Source: Acanthaster planci (lineage: Eukaryota > Echinodermata > Asteroidea > Valvatida > Acanthasteridae). From it: DNA of 64,000 nt. The DNA is taken from the NCBI RefSeq assembly GCF_001949145.1, contig NW_019091384.1, forward strand, positions 1,468,389 to 1,532,388, read 5' to 3'. Below are positions 1-52,800 of the stretch, in pieces (positions within the stretch are counted from its first letter, which is position 1; each line of letters begins with the position of its first letter). The translations under genes were made by a program, and so were the position numbers. The notes beneath the pieces are model-generated. The model ran no database searches. It was not told the DNA's origin and worked only from the letters and a program-made list of their open reading frames with translations.

Positions 1-41169
<41,169 letters not shown>

Positions 41170-41802
41170 ACCCTTCCAAAGAGAGCAGCCCCTCAGTTTC
41201 TTTTCTCATCACTGGATTCTGATGATTATTATGTGGTGTTATCTGTTTAGTGTTTTGTTCTCAGTGAATTTTATTCTTAACCTGGTGTTTTTGTTTTATT
41301 ATTTTTTTAAATGGGTTTTATTCTTTGACGAGTTTTGGAACCAGTTTTATGGTCACTGCAAAGTGGAGGATTGCCCCATTTATTTGCTTTTTGAGTCCAA
41401 AAATAACAGCAGATAGAAGAGTTATAAATTAAATATACACTGGCAGGTTATCTAACTTGCTTAGCAGAGCATTCCTATGTTAAGCATATTTGCAGGTTTG
41501 CCAGCTTTAGGACATTTGCTCCAAGCTCTTTTATTCTCAAGAACAGTGTGTTTGCCACTGTTTTTATTATTGTCGTCTTTTGAAATTGAAATTAAGTCTT
41601 GCACATCTGGGCATGTTCGTCTCACTTCATAAGGCATTGCAGACAATATCACCACATTATGTTTGGCTAGTATACCGTTGTGATCAGAAAATATCACCCG
41701 TACAGTCAGATCAAACTACACGTGTGCAAATCACCAATACTTAGGCCTAGACCATTCTTCTCTGTTTGTTTTAGTTTTCAGCCTGAAGCCATATTGCGCG
41801 AA

Positions 41803-41808
41803 AATAAA
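41803..41808 (+). terminator. Candidate SEL1L polyadenylation signal
   Basis: AATAAA 634 nt after the SEL1L stop, followed within 20-40 nt by a T-rich stretch (ttcttctgtttttctg). It is the first canonical hexamer I noticed downstream on the + strand. Variant signals nearer the stop are possible. Confidence 0.35.
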
Positions 41809-42925
41809 ACCGGATCCTTTCTTCTGTTTTTCTGTTGTAAATATCAGTTTATGTTATCATAATTGCCTGATTACAGACAACTACAGCTATTTGTTCCAAC
41901 ATGGACTGAATCTGTTTCTTTGTTCAAAAGCGGCTGTCATATTATACTTACTACAAGCTTCAGTCGCCCACGGAACTTAGACTTGATTGAGTTAGTTGAT
42001 CACATACAAAGATTGGCAGATCACAGAAGGCATCATGCGTGAATGCGGACATAGGCCTAGTACTTGTGTTAATTTTGTTTTTCATAGCGTCGTAAATTGA
42101 TAATTAAACTATTGATGTCATACTATTTGAAAGCAAACTTCGTTTTATTCTACGCGCCACATTGTAGTACATTGTAGTTAACATTGTCAGTTAACCGTTT
42201 AATTTATAATTGGCTCGAAGATGCCTTATTTTGATCAGTTTGGCACGGTGAGATTCAAAGACAACATTCAAATGGCATTGTTGCGTAAACTTTTCCTTTT
42301 ATCGGCATAGTGGTGAAATTTAATATTGGGTGGTGGGGGGGGGTTGCTGAAAACCTTAACTTCCTAAAACTAAGGTGACATTCTGTGTCATTTACTCCCC
42401 CATTGGATTTTCCAGTGCTTTGATCACTTTATTAATTCGTTTAGCAGTGGAATTTAATTTATTTACAGAATTTTGATAAGATATAACATGTACATTTTTA
42501 AAGGTGTAAACAGCTTTAGAGAAACAGGTGTAATCAAATTGCCTGGGCGTCCAATTTGCTTGGTATACTGGGAGTCGCTTCATCCTGTTCACTAAATTGA
42601 ATGCATTAATTTTCAGATCATGTTTGCTTTGTTCAAGGAAAGTTTTGCCTGTCGAACAAGCATGAAATTGACGGGTATGTTTGATTAAAGTTCACAGGTG
42701 TGAAAATTAAACGTTTGCAATGGTCAGGATTTCTGTTTTTCACACACCTCACCAATAAGTAATTCTGGGTCTAGTCCGTTGGGTTTTTGTTATCATTATT
42801 ATTATTTTATCTTGTAGCTGGTACTGGGTGTCGAATGAGGCGAACGAAATGAAAGTTTGCTTCTAATTGTGTTCGAGTGGAGAACCTCCAGTCAGCGGAA
42901 GGGTAGTTGTGCACGTAGTGTCGGG

Positions 42926-43121
42926 GTGTAAAGGCCGTTTCATACCTCACGCGTAAAGCGAACGCAGACGCGAATTTGCGAGGTCAGATCAAATTCGCGC
43001 TGCGAATTCGTAAAAGTTGAACACATTTCAACTCGAGCGAAATTTTGCTGCAAATTTGTCGGGACGTCAAATGTGCTTCGCTTTCGCATTCGCCTGTAAT
43101 GTGAACCGGCGGCCTTCACAC
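42926..43121. mobile_element. CpG-rich foldback MITE-like element
   Basis: About 196 bp with inverted ends. The left end reads gtgtaaaggccg followed by tttcatacctcacgcg. The right end in reverse complement reads gtgtgaaggccg followed by ccggttcacattacaggcg. Inner arms also pair: CTGCGAATTCG...GTTGAA on the left matches CAGCAAAATTTCG...GTTGAA on the reversed right, meeting at a centre gttgaacacatttcaac. There is no coding capacity, as in a non-autonomous DNA transposon. The target-site duplication is unclear. The word ttacaggcaaacg just to the right suggests a second partial copy. Confidence 0.6.
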
Positions 43122-44049
43122 GAACCTTACAGGCAAACGTTGAGCACAGACAGCTTTACACAAAACCTGAAGAACAGCCCTGGCTAGAAGCACCTTTGTC
43201 CAGTGTGTTCACTGCTGCTTCTGTTCATCCCCTTCCCTTCAGTGGTTACTGCCATGGATTCCTTTCAGACATTCTCCATAGAAATGAAGGTGGATCCATC
43301 AAGAAATCATTCAGTTTTCAGTCAGAAGGGGACCTCTTTCTGTTTTTCTCTCATTTCCCACCACGTTGCATATTTCAGTCCCTTGGCATTATAAAGTCCA
43401 AGTGTAAGTTGTGGAGGATGGACGAACCCAATGCGGACACTTAGTGAAATCCACGCCAATCGTGCCTCTGGGGGAAACGATTCGAAACGAAAAAGGGGAA
43501 ACGGAGTAAACCGCAGCTTACAGAAGAGTTCTTATCTCTATAAAGCTGTGCAAATAAGGTGAATAGATGTATGAGAAATTGTTGCTTATCTTCAGAGAAA
43601 GACGTTCAAGACCCGTTCCCCCAAGGGTCCTCTACTTGGGTCTTAACTTAGCAATGCAAATTAGCGCTCGCCTGAATTTCTTGGCAATTGTTTGCCTCCG
43701 AACGAAAGTGCGTAAATATTCATCATTTTTAATGGGTGCCTTACATGTAGTTATCGGTAAAAGGCCAAAAAGGTCTCATTTGCCCCAGTGATATCGGCCG
43801 TCCATCTTGGTTCAATGAACTCTAGGATTAAGTGCTGTATAGTCTTATGGAGCAAATTCAGCCACTGATGAAATAACAATTTATGCTTATGTCACACTTT
43901 CTCTTCCTTTACTTACGAGAGATGACTTTGGTCTTTCCAAAGCTGTCACTTTCTTTTCCGAAGAATAACAGACGAGACAAGGGATGTAACACCCTTTCTC
44001 TGACTTGTTCACAGACCCCTTGATATAACCTCTTCTTTAACTTAAAGGG

Positions 44050-44930
44050 GACTGTGAGGGTCATTCTGCATTCTCCGACCAAGTGCAGTCCCCCCTATGC
44101 CATATTGTCTTCGAGAAGTGGTCGTACAGTCACACCGTCTTGTGTGATCATACCCGAATGGAGCGCCTTGAAGCGCCGGGTGGACTGAAGTGTATGGGTT
44201 AGTGCAGGGGCAACACGATCCCTGGAGTCTGGTATACCTGAGCACGAGCTATCTCTCTCTCTCTCCTTTTTTTTCCTCCAGTCTTGAATCCAATCTACTA
44301 ACAACCTCTTCATTCTTGGACTCGTTGATGGCGGCGCTGTCGTCACCCCGCCCGCTCAATCCCGTGAAGATTCACCCCGATGTCCCGCTGCGAGCTGCTG
44401 GGATGGAAGCAAACAGGGCGCATCAGTCGCACCGCGCGCGACGTGGAGATCGTGCACTCCTCGCAGGAGAAAAAAAAAATTCATCATCGTTGAGAGCCGT
44501 AGATGCACGATAACGGCCGGATGATGTACATGAAGTTTGTTGGGTTCTATTAGTGGGATATTTGTAGGCCTACCCCCCCTGCGCTTGGCCAGAAGAAGGG
44601 ATTGGGAATTGATAGAATGGATTTCGGGCAAGCAAGAAGAGGATTAAGAAACAAGATAAAGAAGCAACTTTTCATATATTTTGGAGAAATAGCAACTCGT
44701 TATTGTCAGACTCCCGCGATGGTGTAAATTATGGTGTAATTCGACAACCAGAATTAGCCATTATTGCGGTGGTGCAACGCTCGTGGACACGTGGTACGCG
44801 CGCGTTCGACCAATAGGATGTCGTGATTTACCAAATGCGCGTCAAGCTTAGGGATGTGCGTGTGAGTGCGGTGCCACCACAGTTATTGCACCAAATCGGA
44901 TTAGTCTACGCCGTTCGTTTTCACGCCGGA
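44050..44930. promoter_or_regulatory. CpG-rich segment, possible promoter or first exon
   Basis: CpG density is far above the neighbourhood. I count about 24 CpG between 44701 and 44940, including acgcgcgcg near 44.8 kb and a CCAAT word in cgaccaatagg. At 44329-44513 an ATG in a good context (gATGG) opens MAALSSPRPLNPVKIHPDVP and more. A second ATG at 44380, in another frame, opens MSRCELLGWKQTGRISRTAR and ends at a run of nine A, where an indel error is plausible. Both frames use G/C third positions and neither matches a family I know. It could be a CpG island with a 5' exon of an unseen gene, or simply CpG-rich DNA. Confidence 0.3.
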
Positions 44931-46069
44931 GAAAACCACGGCAGAAAATGAATTGTAAGTCTCAAGCCTCAAGGAATTTTGTACTCGCCTCAAAACCGAT
45001 ACCCAGACCTGGGATTGTTGTAGTAATATTGACGCTCGGACCTTAGTTTGAGACTTAGTATCAAAAGTTATGTTGCAAAATCTGGATTTTAAACCATGGT
45101 TCAACACTATCAGCCGCCGCAGTTTGCCGACCGATTGCGTACCCATCAACCGGCATGCTCACGGAATTCCATGTTTTTAACAAATTGTTTTGTTTCTAGT
45201 CGGAACGGTGGTCAGAAGCATTTCTACATGAGTTTTTAAATTCCTGCTAAACCATTGTTACAATTTGAATAAAAATGTAGGGGTTTTCAGTGTTCCATCT
45301 CCATCCAAACATAGAGCTTCGTTTACATTATGCTGTGAATAGTGTATCAGTGTTTTACCACACACATTACAATTACTGTTTTCAAAAGTAGAACACAAGT
45401 CACACCTCCGCGGGGCCTACATCCACGAACGAAACGAAGAAATTGTGAACGGATTTAACAGCCTTAAACTTGATAGGGATTCGTCTCTGTGCTGCCATCT
45501 TGCGACGGTCATCGATGTATGACAAGCCAATGATCAGCATCCGAGGGCGATATCAATTAAGGGAGAGGTGACGAGGGATCGATGGCCCTAGATCTTGTCT
45601 GGATACGAACCCAGTCCGCGGAGCACACCGGAAATGAATTCCCACGGGGGCAAATGCGAGGCGCTGCACAGTCCCAAGCGCCCCAAGAACGCAGAAGATT
45701 CTGCCCAAATTACCTGACTCCTGTGTTGCGTGGAACTATTCAATCTTCTCCGCAAGCGTTCACTGAAACAACAACCCTCAGCGGCGTCAAAGCTAATCTC
45801 TTCTGCCCCGAAGGAAAGAAGAGAACAAGATCGAATTTTGTTTGGTCTTATCAGTTTTGTAGTTATAAGCCGCCTTTTAGGTCAGATCTGTTTTATTTGC
45901 TTTGTTTTGCAACGAAATAATGTGATATTTTGTTCACCAAACTTTTCACAGATCGCCAGTGTTTTTTTCCAGTACACGGGAATGATTCTTCAAATAATCG
46001 CAAGAGAATTTAGCTTTATTTAAGAATCGCAAGAAGTACAGAATCAGAGTTGTAACAATCACAAATTTT

Positions 46070-46535
46070 GTGGCTCGAGTCGATTCAAGTCAATGTGACG
46101 TAGTGACTTAAGTTGAGTCTAGTCATTAGGCAAGTATTTAGCTCGAGTTTATTCGAGTCACCAGTAGGCCCTATTAAACACAATACGATAAACAAAAACA
46201 AGACAGAGAGTCTTTTTTTTAAAATTTTCAAATATACCTCTGGGTTTCTACATGCCACACCACATCTTACATGTACTCTTGATGGTAATAACACATGCGT
46301 GGACATTACAACCCGGCAGTACAAGTCATTGCATTTTTTTGCAAAGAAATTCGTTTTTTTTAAACTCGAACCTTATTAACTTTCACTTGAATCGGGTCTT
46401 CTGATGAAGGACTCGAGTCGAGTCATTTGCTCACAGTGACTCGAGTCGAATCATCTACCCGTCAGGACTCAAGTTGAGTCGCCAAAATGTGACTCAGTCA
46501 GACTCGAGTGGAGTCTTTGACTCGAGTTCTTACTA
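46070..46535. repeat. Degenerate GACTCGAGTC decamer cluster
   Basis: Two blocks (about 46070-46165 and 46380-46535) made of overlapping variants of the palindrome GACTCGAGTC and its half TCGAGT, such as gactcgagtcgagtca near 46410 and 46440. They are separated by about 210 bp of AT-rich sequence. The spacing is irregular, so it is not a simple tandem repeat. It could be the ends of an unrecognised transposable element or expanded simple sequence. Confidence 0.7.
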
Positions 46536-47228
46536 CAAGATTGCGAAGGAAAATCCCTCACATGATTTCTTAACAGTTAAACCTTTTATACTGCAGTAGG
46601 CCTAATTATAAAAAAAAAGATAGTTGCGGAAAGTATCTTCTTTATGATAGAATTAAACTGACCTTTATAGTTTTATTTGCTTCTGTGCATGCGTTTTACC
46701 ATGGAAGAGAATATAGCATTGTTTATGAATTTGCCTGTGAGAATGTTTCGAGATGTCGGTATCTTACAACTGAAGCTAAAATCAAAGTTAACGTCCGTGC
46801 ACTTCTAGTTCTATGTAGGCCTCCCAATTTAGAGCGTAGTGTTAATTCTAGGGGTAGGCAAGTATCGTAAAACGCCAAATGCCGCCGTCATTAAGACAAT
46901 GGCATGGGCTCCGAGCTGGACCAAGAAAGAGCGCAAACTTTCTTATCAACAATGGGGGCTCCTCTGAATGTAACTACACATCGCTAATTCACACACACAC
47001 ACAAAACCGCAAGCGCTGCAGTCGCATCGCTGCCAACAAAATGAACACTCTCTCCCTTCATGGCTCTGTTCAACCGATAAGGGGGTGCTTCGGCCTAGGG
47101 CAGATTAAGAAATTAAGAACGCTTTGCCCCGAGAAGCATCAGAGAGAAGAATATTTAAAACCATGAAATCGATAGTCATTTCTGTCAGAGTGGCCCCTTC
47201 GTAAAAACGATGACGGAACGTGTCACCA

Positions 47229-47250
47229 GACGTCTCGATGCCGAGACGTC
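47229..47250. other. Perfect hairpin, 9-bp stem
   Basis: GACGTCTCG at 47229-47237, loop ATGC, and CGAGACGTC at 47242-47250 pair perfectly. The arms contain GACGTC, the core of CRE/ATF-type sites. It does not match the histone 3' stem-loop. The transcript context is unknown. Confidence 0.7.
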
Positions 47251-49543
47251 ATTTTTTGAGGAAAAAAGCCATGCATTAGATAATTAAATGAAGGCCATGG
47301 AAAATAAACATGAAAGTGCCCCAGATACATGTGATGACAGCTCCAAAAACTGAGGATGTCATAACAGTGTATCCGTGTCAAAGAAATTGCTTATTTTGTT
47401 TCATTCGTGAGTGAGCAATGATGCCATCACAATGTTCGTCTACCGTGGTACTAATTCAGCCGACAAGCAGATCGCCACAAAAGGTGGACAGATTTTACTT
47501 AGGACGAACATTAATACAAATCTAGAATGACTTGAAGAAAATTTTGACAATCCTGGCAAACGTTTAGAGCGATCAGGGGCCCAGAGAGTAAAGTTTTGTC
47601 AATGATAAACAAGGATTTGAAGGCTGGCTCGCTCCATCGCGATGGAATTCTACAGAAGGCCGATTCACCATTACACAAAGTACCAACTATAACTACGAAT
47701 CGAAGGTGCTGCACTTTTACATCTGTTCCTCATCGTTCTCTCGTCATGTATTAGATTAAAAAGCCACTCTAAGAGCCATATGGAAACAACCCTTTATAGT
47801 GATTCTTTGGGAGCGAGGTTTGACTATATCCTTTAATGTGTTTTTTGCTCGTGGCAACACTGATTTATATCCAGCAGTGAACAAAATTCAATTCATACAG
47901 CATACACTGAAGTAGATACAATTATGCAATTATAAATGAAGACGCAATTAACTTTAACCACAATAAGCCTTAGCTTGTCGATTGCAGGTGCTAAAAGAAT
48001 ACCCTGAAGCACCCAAAGTAATTAATTGAAACAAAAACATCATTCAGTCACAAACACACAGGGATCAGTCAATAGAATTACAAGTAAACATGAACTTGAT
48101 ATGGGAAAAAAATTGAATGAGCAATGTAGATATGAATAACTGTATGAAAGAAATGTACAGGCTAGATTGTTAATGGAAAAATAATCGGGTGGTTTTTCCC
48201 CACGTGAAAAATATTGGAAAAAAGAACTCTGGTTAAGTGTTTTTCTTGTCACTTTTATTTGTGAGTAGCATTTATTCATTGATCGGTATAACAGGCAGTG
48301 TTCGCTTTATTCTATAGTATTTTTCGTGTTTCTGTGGCTTATTTTGTATCTAATCATCTGTCTTTTATCTCTTCCTGATGTCTAAACGCCGTGCGTGGGA
48401 TATTACGATAGCGGTCGGGCATGCACACATATTTTACGCCTATGTCCCATTTTAAAGTTCGGATGAAATCCTGTTTTGCTGCGGCGTAAATCCCAGGGGC
48501 ATTGGGGCATATATCCCCGTACTTTTGAGGTGGGGGATGGGCTTTTGAATCATCGAACCCCCCTCCCCCGTGTGATCAAAGAAATTAAATCAGATTGTGT
48601 AGAGTTTTCAGGATTTTCCAATGACTAATTTGTTTCGCAGTATCACTAAGACGGGAAAGCAATTTTTAAAAGCCATAAATATACCATTCTGATGTAAGAT
48701 TCTGCACGAGGTTGATACACATTACAAATGTACATCTTTATTATGAACATCACTCCCTATATAGTGAATTTGGTGTCCCCCCCTTCAAATTTCCTTGGCC
48801 GGGCAAGTCTTCTTTCCCCACCTTCCACCATCCCCCCGATTTCCAACGCAGATTTACACCACTGCTAATTTAGCATAATTTTCCAATTTTTTCAAAGGCA
48901 TCCAAAACTGCCAAAAAATTTTTTTACAAAGTGTGAGTGGAGATAATTATTTATCAGAAATTATCAACTATGAAGAAATTCTTAAGTGTTATCGCGGGAT
49001 TTTCTGAGATCTTTTCAAGTGCAGCACGTTCAGGAACGCACAGTTGAATTGGTGCCCAAGTTCATGTCAATGAGATTATTCCCACAGGTTTAACAGGTTT
49101 AATAGTACCAATATTTGACTGAGAGAATTTGAATTTTTTCAGCAACGAATTTTGGAAACAATGCACGAGGAAAGTCGAAGGAAAAGTCAAAGTGCAATGA
49201 TATGCTTTTAATGTTGGCCGACTTTTCCAATAGTTCCCACAGGTCTATCTTGTTCACTCTCCTGAAAGCTGGCGTCAATGCTGTTTGCAGAAAACACGAT
49301 TTACTCTGTTCTCAACCTACATGGTTGGAAACGAATAATGAATCTGTCAAAACCGACTACACACTGAATGTTTTGCAACAGCGCGGTTGCAGAGGTTGTC
49401 TCCAAAATCAATCTTGTCGCGCCACAGTGTGATGAAGAAATCCAGGAAAGTTTAATAAAAGTCTGGCTTCATCAGCCTTTGACACTAAAGAGAAATCCTT
49501 TGGTTCAATCAAGAAATACTGTGTGAAGTATAGACCGTTAGTT

Positions 49544-49829
49544 TAGACCTTTTCACTAATAAATTCATAATAATGCACGCATGCGCACAAATGGCCTTAG
49601 CGACAAGAAGTGTGAGTGGGCCATTGAAATCGTTGTCGCTATTAGTTTCTAATCTGAGTGGGATTTTTAGTGCTCTGTACAAAACTTCATAATCGTGATT
49701 TTTCCTGAGAGAAACTGATGTCACACCCCAGTACATTTTCAATGGCCCATTCACCCTTCTTACCGCCAAGGCTATTTGTGCGCATGCGTAAATAATTATG
49801 CCCCCCATGAATTTATCAGTGAAGGTCTA
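49544..49829. mobile_element. Foldback MITE with long inverted repeats and TA flanks
   Basis: About 286 bp. The left arm starts TAGACCTTTTCACTAATAAA. The right arm reversed starts TAGACCTTCACTGATAAA. Both continue ATTCAT and then share ACGCATGCGCACAAAT, GCCTT, AAGAAG and GGGCCATTGAAA, so about 80 bp of each end pairs imperfectly. The shared AGTTTCT words suggest pairing continues inward. Both outer ends lie in TA (gttTAGACC and GGTCTAtag), compatible with the TA target site of Tc1/mariner-type elements. No transposase is present, so it is non-autonomous. Confidence 0.75.
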
Positions 49830-52800
49830 TAGGTCAGTGACGTTGGAACACTTATAATACAGCAATGATTGCGGTTTGATTCATTAATTTAACTGAACGC
49901 CCTTTTAATTGTTTATGAGGGGAATGCCAGCGCACTTTAATTCGAAAGGACGCATGCTACGCATTTTCGCACCTTGGGGGCGGAGGAGTTGTTCTTAAAA
50001 AACAAACCACAGCCCAACCTGGCAGGAGAAATCTATCCATAACAAGAATAAGACAAGCACATTTTCTGTATACTTTGGTTTTGGATTGCTTGTAAAGTTT
50101 GAAGGAAAAGTCATTTATGAAAAAAATGGAAAGAATATTCTGGTAATAAGAGAATTTTGACTATTGATTGTGTTTTGGGACTGTAAATTCTCGTCGAAAT
50201 TATTCATTCTGCAAAAGTCAGCCGCTTTATTAATTTGTAAGGTGTATTTACATGTACATTGTACATAAGATGTAGATTTATATACAACTTATTTAACTCG
50301 GTTCAAACAATTTGGTTAATTTCATTCACGATTTTTGCCCTTGTACTGTCACCTTATAAAAGTTACGCAAACGATAAGGTGTTAGGAATATAAATCAATT
50401 TTTTTTCAAAATGATTTTCTGTGTCGAATTTCAGTTTGACTTGTGCAGTAACGGTGTTATTCTAGTGTACCTGACTTTACTTTGACTTGCAAGAGATAAG
50501 AACAAGCAATTGAAGGAGCCGTTTAAAATTTTGCCGCAATCATCCACCATGGTACAAAGAATTAAAATCCTGATTAATTTTCCAACTGAAAATGTCCAAT
50601 TTATGGAAACGATAGTTGGCCGATTGTGTGCGTCAAGATTTCATTTGTTACTTGGTATATATAGACCCACTAATGTTTTCTGAATGTTTCGATACAGTCA
50701 TAATTAGGCAAGTCACTGCTTAACTTTAATAAGCTTAGTCGTGAAAAGGAGATTGTAAGATTTTATTTATGCACAAAGCTTAACTTTGTATTTTATCTCA
50801 GTTACCATGTAACAGAACATATTCATTTAACATCCTTTGCAGTCGTATCAGTGCCCTTATTAAGACCCAGGTATTTCAGAGTTTTTGGTGGTCGATTTCA
50901 TTTGTTTTTCTCGTGGTTCAAACACTGGAGAATAAAATGGAATGGAAGAACACTCTCACGTTTGGCGGAGCTAGCACGGCGTGTTGGTTTCACAGGGGGG
51001 AAAAGTGCGGGAAACCGATACGCTTTGCATGATGCCCTATTGATAAATTCTCCCGTCTCAGATCTTCATCATCTCCGCCGAAGAAGATGCGACCTCAACT
51101 GTCATTGTTCGCCTGACTTCCTCTTGCGAGGAATATGAGCTAAAGAAGGAAAAGGTGCGACTCTCGCGATGACAATGAGGGCAGCGGACTTGTAAGGAGT
51201 CCCAGGCGGCAAACAATGCTTGTTTAGCCCATCCCTTCTCAGTGAGATTGTTTCCCCCAACCCGTACATTCGAGAACTTTGCACTATTTCATAGTCAACA
51301 CAAAGCTTTCTGATGCCTCTGATCGAACTGGGGGGTAGGGTCAAAGCTGAAAAAAATCGCGGAAATGAGCGGGTCGGTGTGCTGTTTGGTGTGCGTGCAT
51401 GGGATTGTGGCTTTGAGGCAGGCCAATCAGGAAATCAATCCCCAATTTATTGCGTTTGATCGTGTGGACCAGGTTTTGCGTCCATTAAGTTTAAATATAG
51501 TACGAAAATGATGACTCATTCTGACCGTTAATCCAGCCGAGGAAGATTCGATCAGTTAGGTGCCTTGGGTGCCCAGGAGGGGATACAATGGTCAAGCTCA
51601 TAGTACAAGCAGTAGAGAATGAATCCTATGCTTTCTTCTAGCAAAAGTATGATTGGGTCATATCAGTTTGGTTTACATTTGCCATGTACGCCCCAAAGCT
51701 CTTACGCGTTTTCAAGTGTACAGTGTAACACAGAATTTTCCTATTGATGGAACTGCACAAACATCTAACCGAATAAATGAAAAGCAGCTTGTCCTTTATT
51801 CTATCATATTTGCGTAAATTCTCTCTAAAACAATCATATAAAGAACAAAGCATTATATCGCTACACACGTGAGTCCCGATCCTATGATTACTGAATTAAA
51901 AGTGTGATCATGACTCATGTTGCATGGGTTCTATACAAACAGTGATTTGTGTATCAATCAGGAATGTGCACGCACAGCTTTCTTTCCAACGACATTTCAG
52001 CTAGTCTCCTCTGCTGATTTTCAGTTAAAGTGTACCAGTTTGCATGAAGGTATCGCTGGTGATGGATGCAGTGTCGTAGACTCGACACGTTCATCAACCA
52101 TGCATCAAAGGAAATTTCTGGTGATTACTTTGATCGTTTCGAAATTGAAAGCTTCAAATCGTGAATAGGCTTAATCTTAAGCTTCAGCAGATCGCCAAAA
52201 GAGCTGATTCACACAGCTGTTTTATGTCAACTGTGGAACAATATCTTCTCGAACACAAACAGGCAACCTGCATGAAAATTCATCAAATAATTCCAAACAC
52301 CATCACGACAATCACCGTTGATGGGCTGAACTCGCGAGCGGTGATGACGCGGCCCTCGGACGACCGAACCCGAGGCCGCAGTGCCGCGCTGATGCGGTTC
52401 GTTTGAAGTGAGCTAAATATTTACCCGGCGCTATCCGCCCTGACACTTCTCACATGGGTCGTGATTGCTTGCAACATTCCTATGTGGCGTTTATGTGTCT
52501 ATCGGATTTTGACCAAATGCAATCCCATACATCAGGGCCTGCTCAGTGTGTGCCTTCGGAATGATTGCTACACGTGAACGTCATTGTCAATTTCTCACCC
52601 TTAGCCCCTACCAGAGGTGTTGATAGTGTATTCCCGTAGGGATGTACATGTAGCCTTTTTCGGGCTGATCAACGCGTGGTATAACGATCAATGTCACCCT
52701 CAGGCTGGATAACATGGACAATAATTACTCTTGTTGGGACACTCTGGGGACAAGCTCTTGGGAGGTGCCACAATTTATAAGAGGGCGTGTTGTCCTTGAT

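Noticed and set aside
50851-51344. Open frames of 80-95 codons on both strands
   Set aside because: They show no family motifs, no supporting splice sites and no homology to anything I recognise, and overlapping frames on both strands argue for chance.
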